Assembly: GCA_032622095.1 (NCBI GenBank)
Contig: CP136064.1
Location: forward strand, 215,588,205 to 215,652,204
Source of the DNA: Siphonodentalium dalli
Taxonomy: Eukaryota > Mollusca > Scaphopoda > Gadilida > Siphonodentaliidae
Direction of reading: 5' to 3'
DNA: 64,000 nucleotides
Shown here: in pieces, positions 22,071 through 33,600 of the stretch
Layout: every line of letters starts with the position of its first letter
Numbering within the stretch: position 1 is the stretch's first letter
Notes under the pieces: generated by a model
Told to the model about the DNA's origin: nothing
What the model saw: only the letters and a program-made list of their open reading frames with translations
The model's database searches: none
Position numbers and translations under genes: made by a program

Positions 22071-23167
22071 TTGACCGCAATTTTTAGTCATCATATCCTA
22101 TAACCACTACATGTACCATAATAAAGGGTTCAAGAATGGTCTGACATGAAAGATCTATGAACTGCCTGATTATTTATCACCTTTGGATTTTGGAGGGTGC
22201 CAGAAGGAATCTATTTTGGTCTAATTTGTATTAGGAGTGAATGAATTTGGAGTTCATGCAGTTTGCTGAATTTTCTCGTCAAGATCCCATGACCGCATTG
22301 AAACTGTTCATTTCTTATATCATTCATACAAATGAAATGTCTAAGATTCTGATTGAATCAGACCTTTTTGTAACATATTGCTCACTCGTATGTGGGTGTA
22401 AAATACTTCTCAAGGAAATAACTCATTTAGCCAAAAATAACTACCCTAGCAGCAGCTGCCTAGCAGACCAAGTAAATGTTCAGTCTAGGGTTATGGTAGG
22501 TTAAAAGACATGGTTGACTGGTGAAAAATAATAGTGTTATACTATCTCAGTGTATCAACATTACCAGTTGGTTAACATATGATGAAATGTATTCCATTTA
22601 TACTACATGTACATTTATATACCAAATTCACTAACATAAAGAAATTATAAACCTGCATTACAAAATATTGTTTAACTACACACATGCAGTACACATAGAT
22701 GTAAAATAGATGACAAACCTATCAAATACCTGCCATCATGTTAAATCCATCTTATCAGGTAGTTCTGCGAAAAAGTATCTCACTTATCTATGCGAAAACA
22801 TTACTCTGGCTGTCAACTAGCCTTTTTAACATCCAGCAAGCATCACAGTACATATTGTTAGCTGTGTACTAAATACATGCATTTTCCCATGCACAATGTA
22901 TATTTTAATGGGTTGACATACACAGCTATTGTTAACAATTTCAAACAAACTGTTATCCCAAACTCATATGGGTGATTTCATGGCTAGATGATTTCCCAAG
23001 TAACTTTTTAATTCATGTACTGAACTTTGATCAAAACAAGCTGTGATGATTATTTTGTATAAATTCTCTTATTAGTGACTTTATAAAGCCACATGGCTGT
23101 TTGCACTTCAAAATACACCTTGTAATATCCGGTTTTGAATTTGTTCTGGTATCGATATATAGGTTGA
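22071..23167. other. No recognisable gene
   Basis: An 87-codon open stretch at 22241-22504 has no recognisable motif and no splice or context support. Confidence 0.5.
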
Positions 23168-23313
23168 TAAATAGACAGAACACAACGCGCATCTTAATCG
23201 AGACTCTTATCGAATGAGTTGTGGATGGCGCAAGGATATATAACTTTGTGCCGTCCACAACGAGTTCGTTAAAAGATTCGAGATTATGATGCAAGTTGTG
23301 TTCTGTGTTTATT
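23168..23313. repeat. Hairpin element (~60-bp arms)
   Basis: The arms aatagacagaacacaac... and ...gttgtgttctgtgtttatt stay complementary inward through gttgtggatggcgcaa / tttgtgccgtccacaac, with an 11-bp loop. Probably an unassigned fold-back MITE; no clear target duplication. Confidence 0.72.
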
Positions 23314-23715
23314 CTACACCATTCAGTCAGATAAGTTCAATCCATGAATGTCACCTCCATTGTTACTATAGCTACCTTTATTGTGATTTAAGTCTGACAA
23401 ATAACCAGTAATTATGGAGGGATCACCGGAAGCGGATGATCGACGTAATGTACGTCATCTTTCTTGGCGACAACGTCAACAAGAATAGTTCAAAAATGTA
23501 TTCCACTAGAGGTATACACTAATATGTATTCAATGGCTGGGATTCCGTTGAATACATGTGCCTCACGTCAATGGGTGTGGAATAAATACCTTTCTATGTC
23601 CCTGAATGGCAGCGAACGCACATTGGTATTCATTGCAATTCTGGAATCGGAAACAGAATAATGCGTGACTTCCAAAAAAGGTATATTGTGTTTTCTTAAC
23701 ATAAAACTATTTTAA

Positions 23716-24107
23716 CCCTTTACCCAACAAACCGGCCAAAACCGGCCAAATAAAGCTTCAACAGCCTAAAATATCTTCGGTCTGTCTCAATAGAACCATA
23801 CACATATGGATATCATTGGAACCGGCTCCTTGACCACATTGTGATAGTTACAGTTATGCCATGTGCCAATGCATTCTCTTATATATGCGAGTCGACCATA
23901 GGTCGCCTCGCATATATAAGAGAATGCATTGGCCTAAAAAAAATCTTTTTTTAACACTTTTTACCATTTGTTCTTACATTCTTTAACAATTTTATAATTT
24001 TTAATGGGTTAAGCCAATGCATTCTCTTATATATGCGAGGCGACCTATGGTCGACTCGCATATATAAGAGAATGCATTGGCACAGGGCCCTTCTGTTGGG
24101 TAAAGGG
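23716..24107. mobile_element. piggyBac-like TTAA MITE, longer subtype, intact
   Basis: TTAA is intact on both sides (23712-23715, 24108-24111). The termini are CCCTTTACCCAACAAACC and the complement ttctgttgggtaaaggg. Two exact hairpins use tgcattctcttatatatgcg. CC(C)-starting ends with TTAA targets are typical of piggyBac-derived MITEs. Confidence 0.85.
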
Positions 24108-24142
24108 TTAAACCATCATACACTGCTTTCTCTTTGTTTTAA

Positions 24143-24480
24143 AGGCCCACTTAATTTTCGAGTCTTCGATTATTTTTTTATAGTGACTTGATATACGGTT
24201 TTAATAACAATCTAGCCATAAAATATGATTAAAATACTATAATTCATCACTATTTGAAACATCTGTGTCTCGTGTTTATGTGACTCCTGATTTAAAAATT
24301 TAAGTCAGCACAAATGAAAATGATCTCAAAAGTTATCGAATAATTTAAGAAACAAAACACGTATTTTCAGCGCAATATCGACAAATTTTATTCAGAAATC
24401 TTCTGTGTAGATATGTTTTGAGATACGTCTTACCAAATTATGTATAGATAATTTTGGGGTTCGAACGAGCCATGTCCATT
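24143..24480. mobile_element. Kolobok-like TTAA MITE (AGGCCCA family), diverged subtype
   Basis: TTAA (24139-24142) precedes AGGCCCACTTAATTTTCG. The following ~140 bp (ttgatatacggttttaataa, aatgaattat-type block, gtgtctc) matches the right half of the 56.3-kb copy in inverted orientation. The distal end is not recognisable, so the right boundary is approximate. Confidence 0.6.
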
Positions 24481-24526
24481 TAAATAATTAAACTTAACAT
24501 CACTCGAGCGACTGGTTACGACTTAA

Positions 24527-24680
24527 CCCTTTCATGACGGATGATGTGCTGGTGCAGCATTAAAGATCCTGTGCCAGTGCATTCTCTTAAATATGCGAGT
24601 CTTCCATGGGAGCCTCACATTTATAACAGAATGCATTGCTTGCAAGGTGAAGGTAAACATTGTTAGGCCAACAACAACAA
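24527..24680. mobile_element. piggyBac-like TTAA MITE (CCCTTTC family), left half
   Basis: TTAA (24523-24526) and CCCTTTCATGACGG start it. The first hairpin (gtgcattctcttaaatatgc / catttataacagaatgcatt) and the aggtaaacattgttaggcc linker are present; the second half is absent. Confidence 0.75.
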
Positions 24681-25924
24681 ATTCAATACCCAAACTCACT
24701 GTTTCCTTGCACCATGCAGAGAACGGTGCTGGGCGGTTGTATTGGGCTACAAAAATATTCCCCCGTAATTTGATAATCACACCGTGTTACACCTGATTAC
24801 ATGTTATTTCCATAAATAATAATAAATTTAACTGAATTTATCATCTACAAACAAACATGTCATGGTAATATCATATCAATCTAAACCTGAACGCAGAATT
24901 ACTATTTGTGAAATTGTCAACAGGACTATTATAAAAGTTCATTTTCAAGGCACATGATTATACATTCATATTTAAAATCATAATTTTCCAACAAAAATAT
25001 ATGGATGGATTAACAGATAATTGATATATCGTACAGTACACCAGACGATACGTGTAGCTAAAAAATATCTCAAATTTAAGTCCAACCTTGTATGCGCAAA
25101 GCCACATTTTTTCCCCACCACCTGTCGGAAACATGGTCTTTCTTGCCAAAATCTTACTTTTGATATGGAATGTTAAGCTTGTATTTGCTTTTGTCCCCCG
25201 ACCCCTGATATTTTTGCAGGTTTCAGTTCCCTCATTTTAGGGAATGACTTTTAATTATAAACAAGAAAAATAACTGGGCCAAAAGTTTATGTTTGCATAT
25301 TTACAACATGTGAGAGAGTCCCAAGTCTCCATTGCAACTCTCTACATACATGTAGAAAATACCTTAGGAGGAGTTTAATCACTTAAGCAACACTATTAAT
25401 GACAATAACTCTATCGAACCAAATATGTTTCTGGTTACAGCATTTAGCTGTATACATAAAGAAAGTCTTCAAGATGTCACCAACAGTTTCGGAAACCAAA
25501 AGCAAACATATGGATGGACCAAGATCATTTCTATATAGATCCCTCATCCAGACCATCAAATAGAAAAGTTACCTTCTGGTTATACATATATAAACATATA
25601 AGATTGTTGTCTGATCTTCGTTTCCATACATTAACTCTATTTTGCACATATGTGTCATCTGTATATTATGTTATTTGTTTGAATTTGGAAATAAAAATAT
25701 GTTTACACTAAACATTTCTGTTTGATTAATGATGAGAACATTCAAGCATCATTAAGTTCATTTGTCATAATTTACAATCATAAGTTGAATGCATCAAACT
25801 ATTTCAATTGCGTCAATAATACTCAATGTGTAGTACGTCATATTAGAGCCCAATTACAATTTTCAACTGGCTTTGACGACATCCTTAAATTGCATGGATA
25901 TTTTAGTTTTCTCAGTCCATGGCG
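24681..25924. other. No recognisable feature
   Basis: Unique AT-rich sequence; several 60-80 codon frames, none recognised. Confidence 0.5.
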
Positions 25925-26105
25925 GAACTTATTATCTGAACATTTCCCACCAATTAATATGAACCATTGTGTTATTGTAATATCTGTTTTTCTGTCTGTC
26001 GTCTGCCTTTATTACCTGAACACTCCTCTAAATGAATAAGGCCATTCCAATTTATCTTTTATAACTGGGTTCTGGGAGAATCCGTTCAGTATAGAAATAG
26101 ATATA
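25925..26105. mobile_element. Partial copy of the second CCCTTT TTAA family
   Basis: It shares gaacttattatctgaacatt, tcccaccaattaat and ggccattccaatttatc. An apparent 105-codon frame at 25722-26039 runs into it and is not supported as a gene. Confidence 0.58.
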
Positions 26106-26661
26106 CAGCCAATGATAAAACTAAAATGTCAATAAACTTCTCATGAGAATAATTGGTTTATAGTCACCGGCTCATTTTCTTGTCATCTTATTCAACATGG
26201 ATTGCTCAGAATTGTAGGGAGGAAAATGGACACAAAATGAATGGAAAAAAAATAGCAGTGAGATTACACATTTCTGAACTTAACCAAGAATTTTGAAAAA
26301 TCCATGACATAATCCTTAGAGAGTAGCAGAGGTACGAAATTGACAAAGAATAGACGTCTGTTTCTAGATATGTGATTGACACTCAACAAGCAGGGATGAG
26401 AATATCCTGTGGATTCACGGCTTCCCTCTTTTTAAGTTTGCTAAAATTAGGATAATGTCAGGGAAAATACACTTTTGAAATAGGTGATCGAAATATGTTA
26501 ATGTCAAATTTCAACATTAACTGAATTTATCGTCGAGAAACGAAAAATGCGACCACAAATTCTAACAAAGGGCCATAACACTGACATAATCTACATATAA
26601 ACCTGATATCGAACTTGACCTCTATTTTGTGGCAGTGAACCTTCATACCAAATTTAATTAA
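26106..26661. other. Repeat debris, no gene
   Basis: The last ~90 bp (aaagggccataacactgac, gaacttgacctctatttt) is a gggccataact-type unit cut by the MITE at 26662. Confidence 0.5.
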
Positions 26662-27041
26662 AGGGCCCACTTAATTTTTGAACCAAAAATAAATATATTC
26701 TACTGGAATACAGAACAATTGTGGCCTAGGAGTGTCCTCCAAGTGACAGAGATTCTCCGATTCACGCAAAGACTTTCCCCGTTATTTACCCCAGAAAGCA
26801 TCATAATTCACAACTAAGAGATAGTTATTCCCCTTACATTGATAATAATAGACTGGCAGTACACACAAGATCAAAATTAAGCACAGAACACATGTCGGTA
26901 CCTTGACAAAAACATGTTCGCAGTTTATTCAACTGGATAAGTTGATAATACAATGTTTTATAGCTTCCTCTTTCAAATGGTACATAATATGGAATATGTT
27001 GTATAAAATGTGATCTGGGGATTCGAAAATTAAGTGGGCCT
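26662..27041. mobile_element. Kolobok-like MITE (AGGCCCA family), complete
   Basis: The left end is AGGGCCCACTTAATTTTTG after TTAA (26658-26661). The right end is ...cgaaaattaagtgggcct followed by ataa, a decayed target site. It sits inside a gggccataact-type repeat, which it splits. Confidence 0.78.
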
Positions 27042-27346
27042 ATAAGTTCAACAGAGCTAAAGTTAAGAAAATTGAATGGATGGACAGAATAATGAACAGA
27101 CTAAAAACATAATATGTCCCATTCTAAAAAAAAATGGAGCGTATCAAAAATAATCCTGAACCTACCACAATAGCTATCAGGCCAGTTTACATATAAATCC
27201 AAATGTGAATGTCAGCATTAAATCAGATGTGTCCTCCAGATGCAGAATGTCTTTACTTTAGATGTTAGACTAATGAAATTATCAAACTTTCAATTTTGAT
27301 GCAAGAAATATGTCATCATTAGGGAGTCATGCTCATGCATACATGT

Positions 27347-27563
27347 TACAGTAATGCTCTAATTAAGCGACTGCTTAACCACAGCAGAATTATGGGTAAC
27401 TTTTCAGGGTTTAGTCGGAATTATGGCTTGTTGCCATTCATCGGAAAGCTCTCGGTGAGAGCTTTCCGATGAATGGCAACAAGCCATATTTCCGACTAAA
27501 TCCTGAAAAGTTACCCATAATTATGATGTGGTTAAGCAGTCGATTAATTAGAGCATTACTGTA
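27347..27563. mobile_element. Palindromic pogo/Tc1-like MITE, complete
   Basis: It is a full palindrome with tctcggtgagagc at the centre and tacagtaatgc / gcattactgta ends. The arms carry matching attaagcg/attaatta-type variants near the ends. Confidence 0.85.
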
Positions 27564-27963
27564 CCTTAACTGCAATACCCTTGTGCAACAATTCAAAAGT
27601 AAATTATCACTGACAAATCATTGATTAGTACGGCTCAATTAACTGACTTCACCACATAATTACATCATTTAATCTAATAAGTGACAATAATACCATGTCC
27701 CGGGGCAATCATTTAGTCAATGCAGATGCATTATTTATATAATCTATCATGAGAACATTCAGAGATCAATTAAATTTAGAATGTCAAAGGTCAAGCCACA
27801 TTAGAAACTTATTCAATTAAAAGTCAAATAATTAACGTATGAATGACAGCCAAAGAGAAAACAGAACAAGTTGATGACTACACTTCCCTTAAAAACAGAT
27901 TCATGGTTCCAGATATCCAGTCAACAATTTACTCTCAGATAAATTTAACTTCGACCCACTTAG
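27564..27963. other. No recognisable feature
   Basis: Unique AT-rich spacer between two MITEs. Confidence 0.5.
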
Positions 27964-28145
27964 CCCTTCCATGATGGGAGCTCCCTGAAATTTTGTGAAA
28001 ACCATGCGCCGATGCATTCTCTTATATATGCATGACTCCCATAGGGAGCTTCGCATATAGATGAGCATACATTGGCCTAACAATATTTTATCTTGAATCG
28101 AATATATAAGAGAATGCACTGGCACAGGATAGTTAATGCTGCATC
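27964..28145. mobile_element. piggyBac-like TTAA MITE (CCCTTTC family), inverted, truncated
   Basis: It starts cccttccatgatgggagct and ends in gaatgcactggcacaggat...taatgctgcatcag. The orientation is opposite to the 18-kb copies. No clear right terminus or TTAA. Confidence 0.72.
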
Positions 28146-28204
28146 AGTTTCACAGTGAAGTAATCTTTGTTGAAATTTGCTTTTAGAAATCAAGCCAATG
28201 ACAG

Positions 28205-28315
28205 CTATATACATGTATATAAAACAGTAGGATCTGTCTATTTGTCTGTTCGCGACTTTTCTCCTTGACCCCTGGACCGATTTCAACCAAATTTGGTATG
28301 GTAACTCGGGGTAAT
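28205..28315 (-). repeat. Inverted copy of the 'agacagatcctactctttta' repeat
   Basis: It runs tatataaaacagtaggatct, gtctatttgtctgt, gaccgatttcaaccaaattt and ggtaactcgggg, the complement of 21935-22070. Confidence 0.6.
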
Positions 28316-28589
28316 TATAATCTTGAAATATATAGTTTTGGACATTGTTATACGATAAATAGAATATGTAATTCGTATTTATCTAATAAACATACGATAT
28401 AATGTCACAAACTGAGAACAGAATAGCGCACTATATCTTCGCATGCATATTATTTCTGCTAGTTCACCAGGTGTAATTGGGCTTCCGGTGCAATGAAGTG
28501 ACGTCACATTAACCTTTTGCTGCCGATGTCATATAGCTATTTAGTGATTTGTGTGCGTTTTGGACATCATAATCAATTTATAGGTGTCA

Positions 28590-28765
28590 TATGATAAATA
28601 GAATATGTAATTCGTGTTTCTCTCATATGATATTTATGAAACTCGTCACGAATTTTCAGTTTTCTCTCGCCTGAGGCTCGAGAAAACTGAAAATTCTTAG
28701 ACTCGTTTCATAAATATCATATGAGAGAAACACTCATTTCATATCCTCTATATCTCATGCCTCTT
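28590..28765. repeat. Hairpin element (~80-bp arms)
   Basis: The arms atagaatatgtaattcgtg... and the complement are near-exact through tctcatatgatatttatgaa and gaattttcagttttctctcg, meeting at cctgaggc. The element start (gataaatagaatatgtaatt) also occurs alone at about 28351. Confidence 0.78.
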
Positions 28766-29394
28766 GTCCACATGCATGCTCCTAAAAAGTGGCTATTTGG
28801 TGGCATTGGTTTCTTAGAAACAAGAAAATTGAATTTCTAAGTGGGGGCAAAAAGATATTTAGTACTATCTGTGTCACTGGTTTGCTCGTCTCTTGTTTTA
28901 TTTCAACACTCCATATTTTGAAAGATTTGTTACATGTAGGTCATCTTGGAAGCCATCTTCATTTCTAGAAATGCCAAGGAAAGAAATGAATTTGCGTGGG
29001 AATTCTAGAAATTTTTTATCGCAGGCTTTTAGCGGGATTGACGGTCATACAACCAGAGATACAACTCAAAGTGGTAATATAATGAGTTTGAGATAGAAAG
29101 CCAGCGAATTTTCCATCAGTTCAGACATGATTCTCAGAAAGAATTATTCCCTGAAGTTTTATAGTGTGACGAACAATCCCAACCAAGCCTTGACATATAT
29201 AGCCTGTCATGACAGGCTGACACAAGAGCTAGCGATCAGTCAGTGGAAATACTTGAGATTAATCTAGATTGTGAATTAACCAAATGAAAGTGTCAATGAC
29301 ACTGTACTGGGTAGCTCAACTTGGAGAGGGGATAATGTCATACATTCCAATAGAGTGATAAGGAATGCAGAAATTTTAAAGTATTTAGTGATGC
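28766..29394. other. No recognisable gene
   Basis: A 67-codon stretch at 28893-29096 is not recognised. Confidence 0.5.
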
Positions 29395-30190
29395 AAAGAT
29401 GGCTGCTGTCAGCCATGTTTTTAATTGATTACGATTCAAATTCAATAGCTCCCAACTAGAAGTGATCCTGAACATGCCAGTAAATTTTTTTAACTTGTCC
29501 AATAAATGTAGGCTGCAGGGTATGAATTCAAATGTGAAATACAAAATGGTCATGTTTTTAACGAAATTTAGAAAAAATTGATGGCTCCCATCTGGTGGTC
29601 ACTCCTTGACCCCAAAGATTCATACCAAGTATTTAGTGACAATCAGATGAGGGATTTGGCCTGTAGGGTATGGCGAAGGATTTAGTAATTCAAACAATAA
29701 AATCCAAGATGGCCATTGGTGGCCATGTTTTTCAACTAAATTCTGAAAAATTTGATGGCTCCCATCTAGTGGTCACCCAGAAGATCCATATGAAGTTTGG
29801 TGATGGATGTGGGCTGAAGGGTGTGCCAAAGGATTTAGTCAAACAAAGATTAAAATAGAAGATGGCTAACGGCAGCCATGTTTTTCATTAAAATTAGTTC
29901 AAATTCGATAGCTCCTATTTAGAGGTGATCCTGAACATGCCTGTAAATTTTCAAAATAATTCTGCAATAAATGCAGCCTGCAAGGTGCATGTGCCGATGG
30001 ATTCAAATTTGAAATCCAAATGGCTGCAGTGCAGGCTGGTGGCTATGTTTAATCGATGGTTCCCATATTAAGGTCAACCCGGAAGATCCATATAAAATTT
30101 AGTGATGATCGGATGAGAGATGTGACCTGTAGGTTCTGCTAAAGGAATTTGTATACAAGCAGGCTGATGGACGGATGGACCACAACCCAT
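29395..30190 (+). repeat. Degenerate tandem 'aagatggctgctggcggcc' repeat block
   Basis: It has the same unit order as the 10.8-kb block (aagatggc..., tcccatctag..., gaagatccatatgaag, gatgagggat...ggcctgtagggt). It ends ggctgatggacggatggacc + acaacccatagcaa, matching the tail at 11.66 kb. Confidence 0.75.
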
Positions 30191-30513
30191 AGCAATAGCT
30201 TAAACTAAACAAGTTGAGCTAAAAAGGAATGTTTGGCTTTTTTGTTTTTACTGCAATTGAAATTGAATCTGCGGATGACAAAGAAGTATGATAGACAAAA
30301 ATAAAAATATAATTTTCTAAATAACTAGTATGACAGCATAGTCTTTATTATTTTTGACTGACAGAAAGCACGATATGACAGGCTGAAATTGTATTGATTC
30401 TGTCATGATAACAGGGGGCCCCGGTGGTTCAGTTAGTAAGGTGCATGGCCATCATAAGCCGTTTGACAATGGTGAAGCTGGAAACAGCTATCGCAACATA
30501 TGCGACCTGATCG

Positions 30514-30756
30514 CAACCCTTGAAATAGTGTGTCATTTGCAGAATGAGGTCTGTAGAGAGTGCACTTAGTAACACTACCCTGCATGGTGGGCTAGCATCA
30601 CGAAATTCACTCTCTGGGAATTTCATTCTTCTGAGGCCTGAGCAGAATGAGATCCCCAAAGGGTGAATTTAGTGATGCTAGCCCACTCTGCGGGATAGCG
30701 TCACTAAATTAACACTCTGGGGACCTCATTCTGCAATGACAGATTGTCAAGGCTTG
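30514..30756. mobile_element. hAT-like two-hairpin MITE, copy D, central deletion
   Basis: Both hairpins and both ends are present, but the usual ~200-bp middle is missing, so the hairpins abut at ...tgaggcctgagc.... The flanks CCTGATCG (30506-30513) and CCTGATTG (30757-30764) agree at 7 of 8 positions. The short form shows that the middle is dispensable. Confidence 0.82.
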
Positions 30757-31045
30757 CCTGATTGTGTATCTGGGTTAGTTTGTCAGTTGCGTTCTGATGT
30801 TAGGTGGTTTCTACATACAGTGGAGTGATATTTGATTATCCAATGAAATAACCCGATATGCAGTCTTTCCTCTACCCATAAAACTGAAACTAAACTCACC
30901 CTCTGGGAACCTCATTCTGCAAATGACAGACATTTCAAAGTTTGCCTGATTGTGTATCTGGGTAAGTTTGTCAGTTGCATTCTGGTGTTAGGTGGTTTCT
31001 ACATACAATGAAGTGATTACCCAATGAAATCACCCGATATGCTGT
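30757..31045 (+). repeat. Tandem duplication of the copy D right end plus flank
   Basis: The flank cctgattgtgtatctggg...cccgatatgc at 30757-30863 recurs at 30949-31045. The second copy is again preceded by a MITE right end (about 30890-30948, caccctctgggaacctcattctgcaaatg). The duplication therefore happened after the MITE had inserted. Confidence 0.75.
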
Positions 31046-31159
31046 TAAAACTGACGTTGTCATATGGTCTGGTGGCTAAACTGATGATAAACCTCAGTAA
31101 ACCTTACAAATAAACAGAATGAAATATAGGAGAATTTAATTCAGATATTATTTATTTAA

Positions 31160-31407
31160 CCCTTTATATTCTAAATACTCAATGACGTGTACTTCCCTTG
31201 TGAAATATTCAGATAAACCGGTAGGTCATTTGTTGAACTTATTTATTATCTGAACATTTCCCTCCAATAAATAGGACTCTTTAATTCTGTACATGTCTTA
31301 TCTGGTGTCTACTTGTTTTTCCTACCCCCCCTAATGACTTTAATATAGACCATTCCAATGTATACCTTTATAACTGAGTGGGAGAATGCATTTAGTAAAG
31401 GAAAGGG
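31160..31407. mobile_element. piggyBac-like TTAA MITE, second CCCTTT family
   Basis: TTAA lies at 31156-31159 and 31408-31411, with ends CCCTTTATATTC and the complement taaaggAAAGGG. The interior carries ttgttgaacttatttattat and a gagaccattcc-like block that recurs in many places, but has no hairpin of the CCCTTTC kind. Confidence 0.75.
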
Positions 31408-31411
31408 TTAA

Positions 31412-31924
31412 GCTTGAGCACAACACATCGACAAACATTCCCTGCCACCCACAAAACTATTAGGCATCAATAATCCAATATCACTGCGCAGCAGACCTGG
31501 CTTTATACACAGGAACACAATCAAGCCTAATCTCACTTCAGGGACCCATCATTATTAGATGGAAAATGATGGAAGATGTCATTTCACTACAGATTCCTGT
31601 GTTATTAAATACAATTTGGGCCAATGATGATGGCTGAGCCACTAATTTAGTCATAAGTCTCAGACACCACACAGACTGGTCATGTGGTTACGATGATAAT
31701 AATGATGCATGCCCCAGGTAGTCCAACTAAAGAGTTGGTGTACAATCCGTCCCACGATTCATCTGTATACTTTTAAGATCCGATTCAAGCATACTGTATG
31801 GAGCAAAGAGTATAGGATATATTGTGTTCCAAACTTATAAGAGTACGCGGACAACTGGGCATAATCAAGCCTTGAAATAGTGTGTCTGTCACTTGCTGCA
31901 GAATACGGATGGAAATTAATCGTA
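31412..31924. other. No recognisable feature
   Basis: Unique spacer between two MITEs. Confidence 0.5.
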
Positions 31925-32150
31925 TACAGTAATGCCCTAAATAATCGACTCCTTAACCACAGTAGAATTATGGGTAACTTTTCAGGATTTAGTCGGAAAT
32001 ATGGCTTGCTGCCATTCATCGGAACTCCAAAAGCTCTGTGAGAGCTTTCTGATGAATGGCAACAAGCCATATTTCTGACTAAATCCTGAAAAATTACCCA
32101 TAATTCTGCTGTGCACGGTTAAGCAGTTGACTATTTAGGGCATTACTGTA
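31925..32150. mobile_element. Palindromic pogo/Tc1-like MITE, complete
   Basis: Both arms and TA-flanked ends are present. Small insertions (ctccaaa at the centre, cac near 32114) make it slightly longer than the others. Mononucleotide differences between the arms show it is older than the near-perfect copies. Confidence 0.83.
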
Positions 32151-32191
32151 CATGGCAACTTATATGTGCATGGTCACATCATACTCACATG

Positions 32192-32638
32192 CAAGCCTGG
32201 AAATAGTGTGTCTGACATTTGCAGAAAGAGGTCCCCAGAGGGTGAATTTAGTGACGCTGTCATGCACGGTGGGCTAAGTCACCAAATTCACCCTCTGGGA
32301 ACCTCATTCTGCTTAGGCCTCAACCATTATGGGAGATCTAGGATCAGATTGGAGTTCCCCCATTGTTGAAGTTGGTGATGTTCACCCAATAGTCACCTCA
32401 ACAATTCATTTTATCTTCTGCAAATTTGTGGATATAGAAACTGAACAGAAGGGGAAAAGTTACTAAAAATCAATGCTAATTTGAGACTATAGTTACTTCC
32501 CAGAAGATGAGGCCTAAGTAGAATGAGGTCCACAGAGGGTGAATTTGGTGATGCTAGCCCACTGGGCTGGGTAGTATCACTAAATTCATCCTCTGGGACC
32601 TAATTCTGCCAATGACCAACACACTATTTCAAGACTTG
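32192..32638. mobile_element. hAT-like two-hairpin MITE, copy E
   Basis: The termini are CAAGCCTGGAAATAGTGTG and the complement cactATTTCAAGACTTG, with hairpins at 32221-32312 and 32520-32612. The flanking octamers do not match convincingly, so the duplication is lost or the end is misplaced. Confidence 0.78.
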
Positions 32639-33393
32639 GGCAAAATAAGTTCTGATTGCAGGATGACAATCATCATTATATTCATGTCAAACATCATTTT
32701 TTCTCCAATTCTTGCAAATGAGATGGAAATGGCCCATGAATATATGTATATTACCGGTACCAGAGTTTCCTGAACATATCATGTCACCCTGGTATAATGA
32801 AACCAACGGGAAGAGCTTGAGAGGTTAAAGAGGCAAATAAAGTTCAAGCCTCAAATTGAACATAGTAATTGCTAGCTTGTGTCAAGCTCTGGGCAATAAG
32901 ATAGGTTGATAGATAAATGGATTATTTATTTTTGCCTCTATAGACTATAAACTTACCTACATAGTACACAAAAATATTATTAATGGATTTCAACTTTCTA
33001 CACAAACGACCTTTATTTCAACAACGATTGCTCATATCTGGGCAATAAAATAGGTCCATAAATACATGAAATACTTATATCGATGCAGGGGAGGGGAGAA
33101 TCTCAGTCCATACAACCTATTGCAAATATCTAATATCAGTAAATCAGCCCATAACTTAAGCCCACATTCTGAACATCTTAGGTCCTTTTAATATAATAAG
33201 ATTATTTCAAGGAATCTTGTTTTAAAAAAAATTCTTATTTTATTTTAAGATTTACATGATAAGTAAAAATCGGGATAGCACCATGGTAAAATACTTTATC
33301 TTTATACAACGTAAATGCGACATAACCAGGCAGGATGAAACAGGTGGCTTCTAATGATATACACTTTGACACCTTTCAGAATATAGTATGGTC
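32639..33393. other. No recognisable feature
   Basis: AT-rich; 'gggcaataagataggttgat' and 'gggcaataaaataggtccat' at 32892 and 33041 suggest an old local duplication. Confidence 0.5.
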
Positions 33394-33600
33394 ATGGTAC
33401 GCGAAATGATGGGTTAACCCAGAATAAATTGGTAAAGAATGGTACGCAAAATTATGGGTTAACCCGGAATAAATTGGTAAAGAAGTGATTTTGGTGTCAA
33501 TAGACGCAGGAGAATCCTCAGGATAACATATCTAAAATCCGCTAAAATCTGCTATGGGGAAACCTTGTTATCTAAGACGGCATCCAACATGGTTGTCTAT
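33394..33600 (+). repeat. Inverted-repeat arm 1 (33.4/35.2 kb pair)
   Basis: It contains gaataaattggtaaagaagt, aaaatctgctatgggga and ggcatccaacatgg, which match 35140-35282 in reverse complement with moderate divergence. A 45-bp piece (atggtacgc...ggtaaaga) is repeated in tandem at 33394 and 33439. Confidence 0.68.
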
